Shown here: positions 61,819 to 64,000 of the stretch, piece by piece | How positions within the stretch are numbered: position 1 is the first letter of the stretch | Layout: each line of letters starts with the position of its first letter | Origin: Radiobacillus deserti | GTDB taxonomy: Bacteria; Bacillota; Bacilli; Bacillales; Amphibacillaceae | Direction: 5' to 3' | Assembly: GCF_007301515.1 (NCBI RefSeq) | Contig: NZ_CP041666.1 | Location: 2,232,001 to 2,296,000 of the forward strand | Length of the DNA stretch: 64,000 nucleotides | Position numbers and translations under genes: made by a program | Notes under the pieces: generated by a model | What the model was told of the DNA's origin: nothing | The model's input: the letters and a program-made list of their open reading frames with translations, nothing else | The model's database searches: none

Positions 61819-62991
61819 TTACCTCCCTGTTCTTTCCTGTAATACGGGCTCTTTTAATGCTTTTATTAATACCTCTGCAACCTCTGGCCGTGAGAATTCT
61901 TTCGGTAACGATTCCCCGTTACGAAGCTTTTCACGAACCTTCGTTCCACTTAAATGAACATGATACGCTTTATCATGTGGACAGGTTTTGGCTGAAGCCA
62001 TGTTCTCACATTTTTCACAATAAAACGCATGCTCAAATTTAAAAATATTAATTCCTAGCTCCACTTCATATTGACCGATCAATTCTTGTGCCTCGTACGT
62101 ACCATAGTAATCGCCGACACCCGCATGATCACGACCGACAATAAAGTGAGTGCAGCCATAATTTTTTCGAACAATTGCATGTAAAATGGCTTCTTTTGGT
62201 CCTGCATATCGCATGGCAGCTGGATAAATAACTAAACGTGTGCGTTCCGCTGGAAAGTAATGCTGAAGAATCACTTGATAGCTTTCCATCCGAACGGCAG
62301 CTGAAATATCGTCCGATTTCGTTTCCCCAACTAAAGGATTAAGAAGCAATCCATCTACCGCTTCTAACGCTATTTTTTGAATATACTCGTGTGCGCGATG
62401 AACCGGATTTCTCGTTTGGAATCCAACTATAGTTTTCCATCCTAATTGTTGAAACATTTCTCTCGTTTCACGAGGGTCCATATAAAAGGATGTAAACCTC
62501 GTTTTCGAACGATTCAATAGCGTAATTGGACCCGCAATATTCACCTCTCCCCGTTCAAATACTTTTTGAACACCAGGATGCGCTCTGTCTGCTGTTCCAT
62601 ATACTTTTCTAGCTTCTAATTCTTTATCATAGTCAAACACTTCTTCTAAAAGCAGCGTCCCATAAATGATTCCGTCTTCTCCTTTTAAAGCAATCTGTTC
62701 CCCAACATGCAAATGGCGAGCTTGTGCATGTGAAACAGATAGAGTGATGGGAATACTCCAAACAGTACCATCTCCAAGTCGAGTATGATGAATGACGGAT
62801 AGATAATCCTGCTGTCCCATGAAACCAGTAAGCGGACTAAATCCACCAATCCCGATTAATTCCAAATCTGAAATTTCCCATGAAGAAATCGTTAAGGTTG
62901 GTAAGGATTTAGCTCTTGCTAAGGCCTCGCTTCTTTCTTCACGAGATAGCTCACGATTTACTAACACTCCACCATGTGGTTGATTCGTCAT
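61819..62991 (-). CDS. sat: Sulfate adenylyltransferase (ATP sulfurylase)
   Basis: Activates sulfate with ATP to adenylyl sulfate. 390 residues from the ATG at 62989-62991 after GGAGGTG. Active-site motifs QTRNPVHRAHEY and GRDHAGVGDYYG; a zinc or structural cysteine set near the C-terminus in CEKCENMASAKTCPHD. Downstream of cysI by 23 bases. Confidence 0.97.
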   Translation of the reverse strand: MTNQPHGGVLVNRELSREERSEALARAKSLPTLTISSWEISDLELIGIGGFSPLTGFMGQQDYLSVIHHTRLGDGTVWSIPITLSVSHAQARHLHVGEQIALKGEDGIIYGTLLLEEVFDYDKELEARKVYGTADRAHPGVQKVFERGEVNIAGPITLLNRSKTRFTSFYMDPRETREMFQQLGWKTIVGFQTRNPVHRAHEYIQKIALEAVDGLLLNPLVGETKSDDISAAVRMESYQVILQHYFPAERTRLVIYPAAMRYAGPKEAILHAIVRKNYGCTHFIVGRDHAGVGDYYGTYEAQELIGQYEVELGINIFKFEHAFYCEKCENMASAKTCPHDKAYHVHLSGTKVREKLRNGESLPKEFSRPEVAEVLIKALKEPVLQERTGR

Positions 62992-63013
62992 GATACGCAC
63001 CTCCAAAGTATTA

Positions 63014-64000
63014 TTATTTCTCGAATTCCACTGGGTCTGTATGAAAATCTAATCCGGATGTTACCTCTGCAACATACCCCGCTCGAATCACAAAATCTCC
63101 AAAGCGTTCTTTTGCATAACGTTCTTTTGCATAAGCCTGAAGAATTGGTCTGAGCGTCTGAAGAATTTCATCTTCGCCTATATTTTCTTTATACAACTTG
63201 TTTAGCCGATCACCATGAAAGCTTGCACCTAAATACAAGTTATATTTTCCTGGTGCCTTTCCGATAAAGCCGATTTCTGCTAAAGCTGGTCGAGCACATC
63301 CGTTTGGACAACCTGTCATCCGGATTGTAATTTCCTCTTCCCGTAATCCAGCTTCATCCAATAAAATTTCTAGTTTATCAATTAAGGTAGGAAGGTAACG
63401 CTCCGATTCTGCCATGGCAAGGCCACAAGTGGGAAATGCCACACAAGCCATAGAATTGCGCCGAAGTGCAGAATTTTCTTTTCCATCCATGAGACCATAT
63501 TGTTCTACTAATCTTTCAATCTGCGGCATCATTTGATCCGTTACATTGCTGATAATTAAATTTTGGTTAGCTGTTAATCGAAAGTCTCCCTGATGGACAC
63601 CCGCAATTTCTCGAATTGCTGTCTTAAGCTTATACGTTTCGGTATCCAAGATTCTCCCATTTTGTATAAACAAGGTTAGATGCCATTTTCCATCTCCTTT
63701 CACCCAACCATAGCGGTCTCCGTTATGATCAAATTTATAAGGACGTGAGGGACCTAACTCCCAACCTAATCGTCGGTTTAATTCCTCCAAGACCCATTCC
63801 GTTCCCAATCGATCAACTGTGTATTTGAAGCGAGCGTGCTTTCGACTAGACCTATTCCCATAGTCCCGTTGTATGGTTACAATTTTTTCCGCCACTTCTA
63901 CCGCCTTATCCTTTGAACAAAAACCTATGACTCTCCCAATCTGTGGATAGGTTGTCGTATCTCCATGTGTACTCCCCATTCCACCGCCAATTGTAACGTT
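63014..64000 (-). CDS. cysI: Sulfite reductase hemoprotein subunit (C-terminal part, runs off the right edge)
   Basis: Reduces sulfite to sulfide with siroheme and a 4Fe-4S cluster. 328 codons visible; the N-terminus lies outside. The cluster and siroheme cysteines are in CVAFPTCGLAMAES and GCPNGCARP, the NirA/CysI signature. The RNGRILDTETYKLKTAIREI region fits the second half of the protein. Needs siroheme from cobA, sirB and a SirC. Confidence 0.95.
   Translation of the reverse strand, partial: NVTIGGGMGSTHGDTTTYPQIGRVIGFCSKDKAVEVAEKIVTIQRDYGNRSSRKHARFKYTVDRLGTEWVLEELNRRLGWELGPSRPYKFDHNGDRYGWVKGDGKWHLTLFIQNGRILDTETYKLKTAIREIAGVHQGDFRLTANQNLIISNVTDQMMPQIERLVEQYGLMDGKENSALRRNSMACVAFPTCGLAMAESERYLPTLIDKLEILLDEAGLREEEITIRMTGCPNGCARPALAEIGFIGKAPGKYNLYLGASFHGDRLNKLYKENIGEDEILQTLRPILQAYAKERYAKERFGDFVIRAGYVAEVTSGLDFHTDPVEFEK

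Noticed and set aside
1..64000. CRISPR arrays, tRNA or rRNA genes, transposase or integrase genes
   Set aside because: None seen: no regularly spaced repeats, no cloverleaf clusters, no recombinase motifs on either strand.

Overview
This window is chromosomal DNA from a low-GC, spore-forming member of the Bacillaceae. The evidence is gene order and content. From thrS (left edge) to rpsD (53.8 kb) the genes follow, with some losses and gains, the Bacillus subtilis thrS-rpsD block: thrS, ytxC, dnaI, dnaB, nrdR, speD, coaE, mutM, polA, phoR, phoP, mdh, icd, citZ, ytwI, ytvI, fxsA, pyk, pfkA, accA, accD, ytsJ, dnaE, ytrH, ytrI, nrnA, ytpI, ytoI, ytkL, ackA, ytxK, ytfJ, ytfI, nadK, ytcJ, sspA, thiI, a NifS-like gene, ezrA, refZ, ytsP, rpsD. 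Sporulation genes (sspA, ytrHI, ytfJ, ytvI, refZ) confirm a spore former. I cannot name the genus from sequence alone; a halophilic type such as Halobacillus, Pontibacillus or Virgibacillus would fit.

Region by region: 1-5.6 kb holds a T-box-controlled thrS and replication initiation genes (dnaB, dnaI) with nrdR. 5.7-10.5 kb holds speD with a structured leader, coaE, mutM and polA. 10.7-17 kb holds phoPR and the TCA operon citZ-icd-mdh. 19.4-29.7 kb holds glycolysis and lipid or replication genes: pyk-pfkA, accDA, a GntR regulator, malic enzyme and dnaE. 29.8-34.7 kb holds small conserved sporulation, membrane and nucleotide genes. 34.7-38.8 kb is a five-gene envelope-stress cluster (DUF4178, PspA, DUF4247 lipoprotein, DUF350, membrane-anchored aminopropyltransferase), preceded by a near-perfect sigma-W-type promoter. 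It is the most interesting system in the window. 38.9-53.9 kb returns to the conserved backbone.

Right of rpsD the B. subtilis order stops; tyrS would be expected next. An AT-rich accessory stretch of about 3.7 kb follows, with an orphan gene, a short inverted-repeat element, and a winged-helix regulator plus MFS exporter with a clear operator. After it comes the 3' part of a sulfate assimilation operon read toward the left: cysI (partial), sat, cysC, an SLC13-type permease, a uroporphyrinogen-III methyltransferase, sirB, and a sirC cut to 56 codons exactly where the accessory stretch begins.

Six conserved genes (dnaB, mutM, ytoI, ackA, ytfI, the NifS-like gene) carry nine apparent single-base frameshifts. 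Eight are repaired by removing one base and one by adding a base, nearly all at short homopolymers. Because dnaB is essential in B. subtilis, these look like sequence errors rather than gene decay. No tRNA, rRNA, CRISPR array, complete insertion sequence or prophage was seen.
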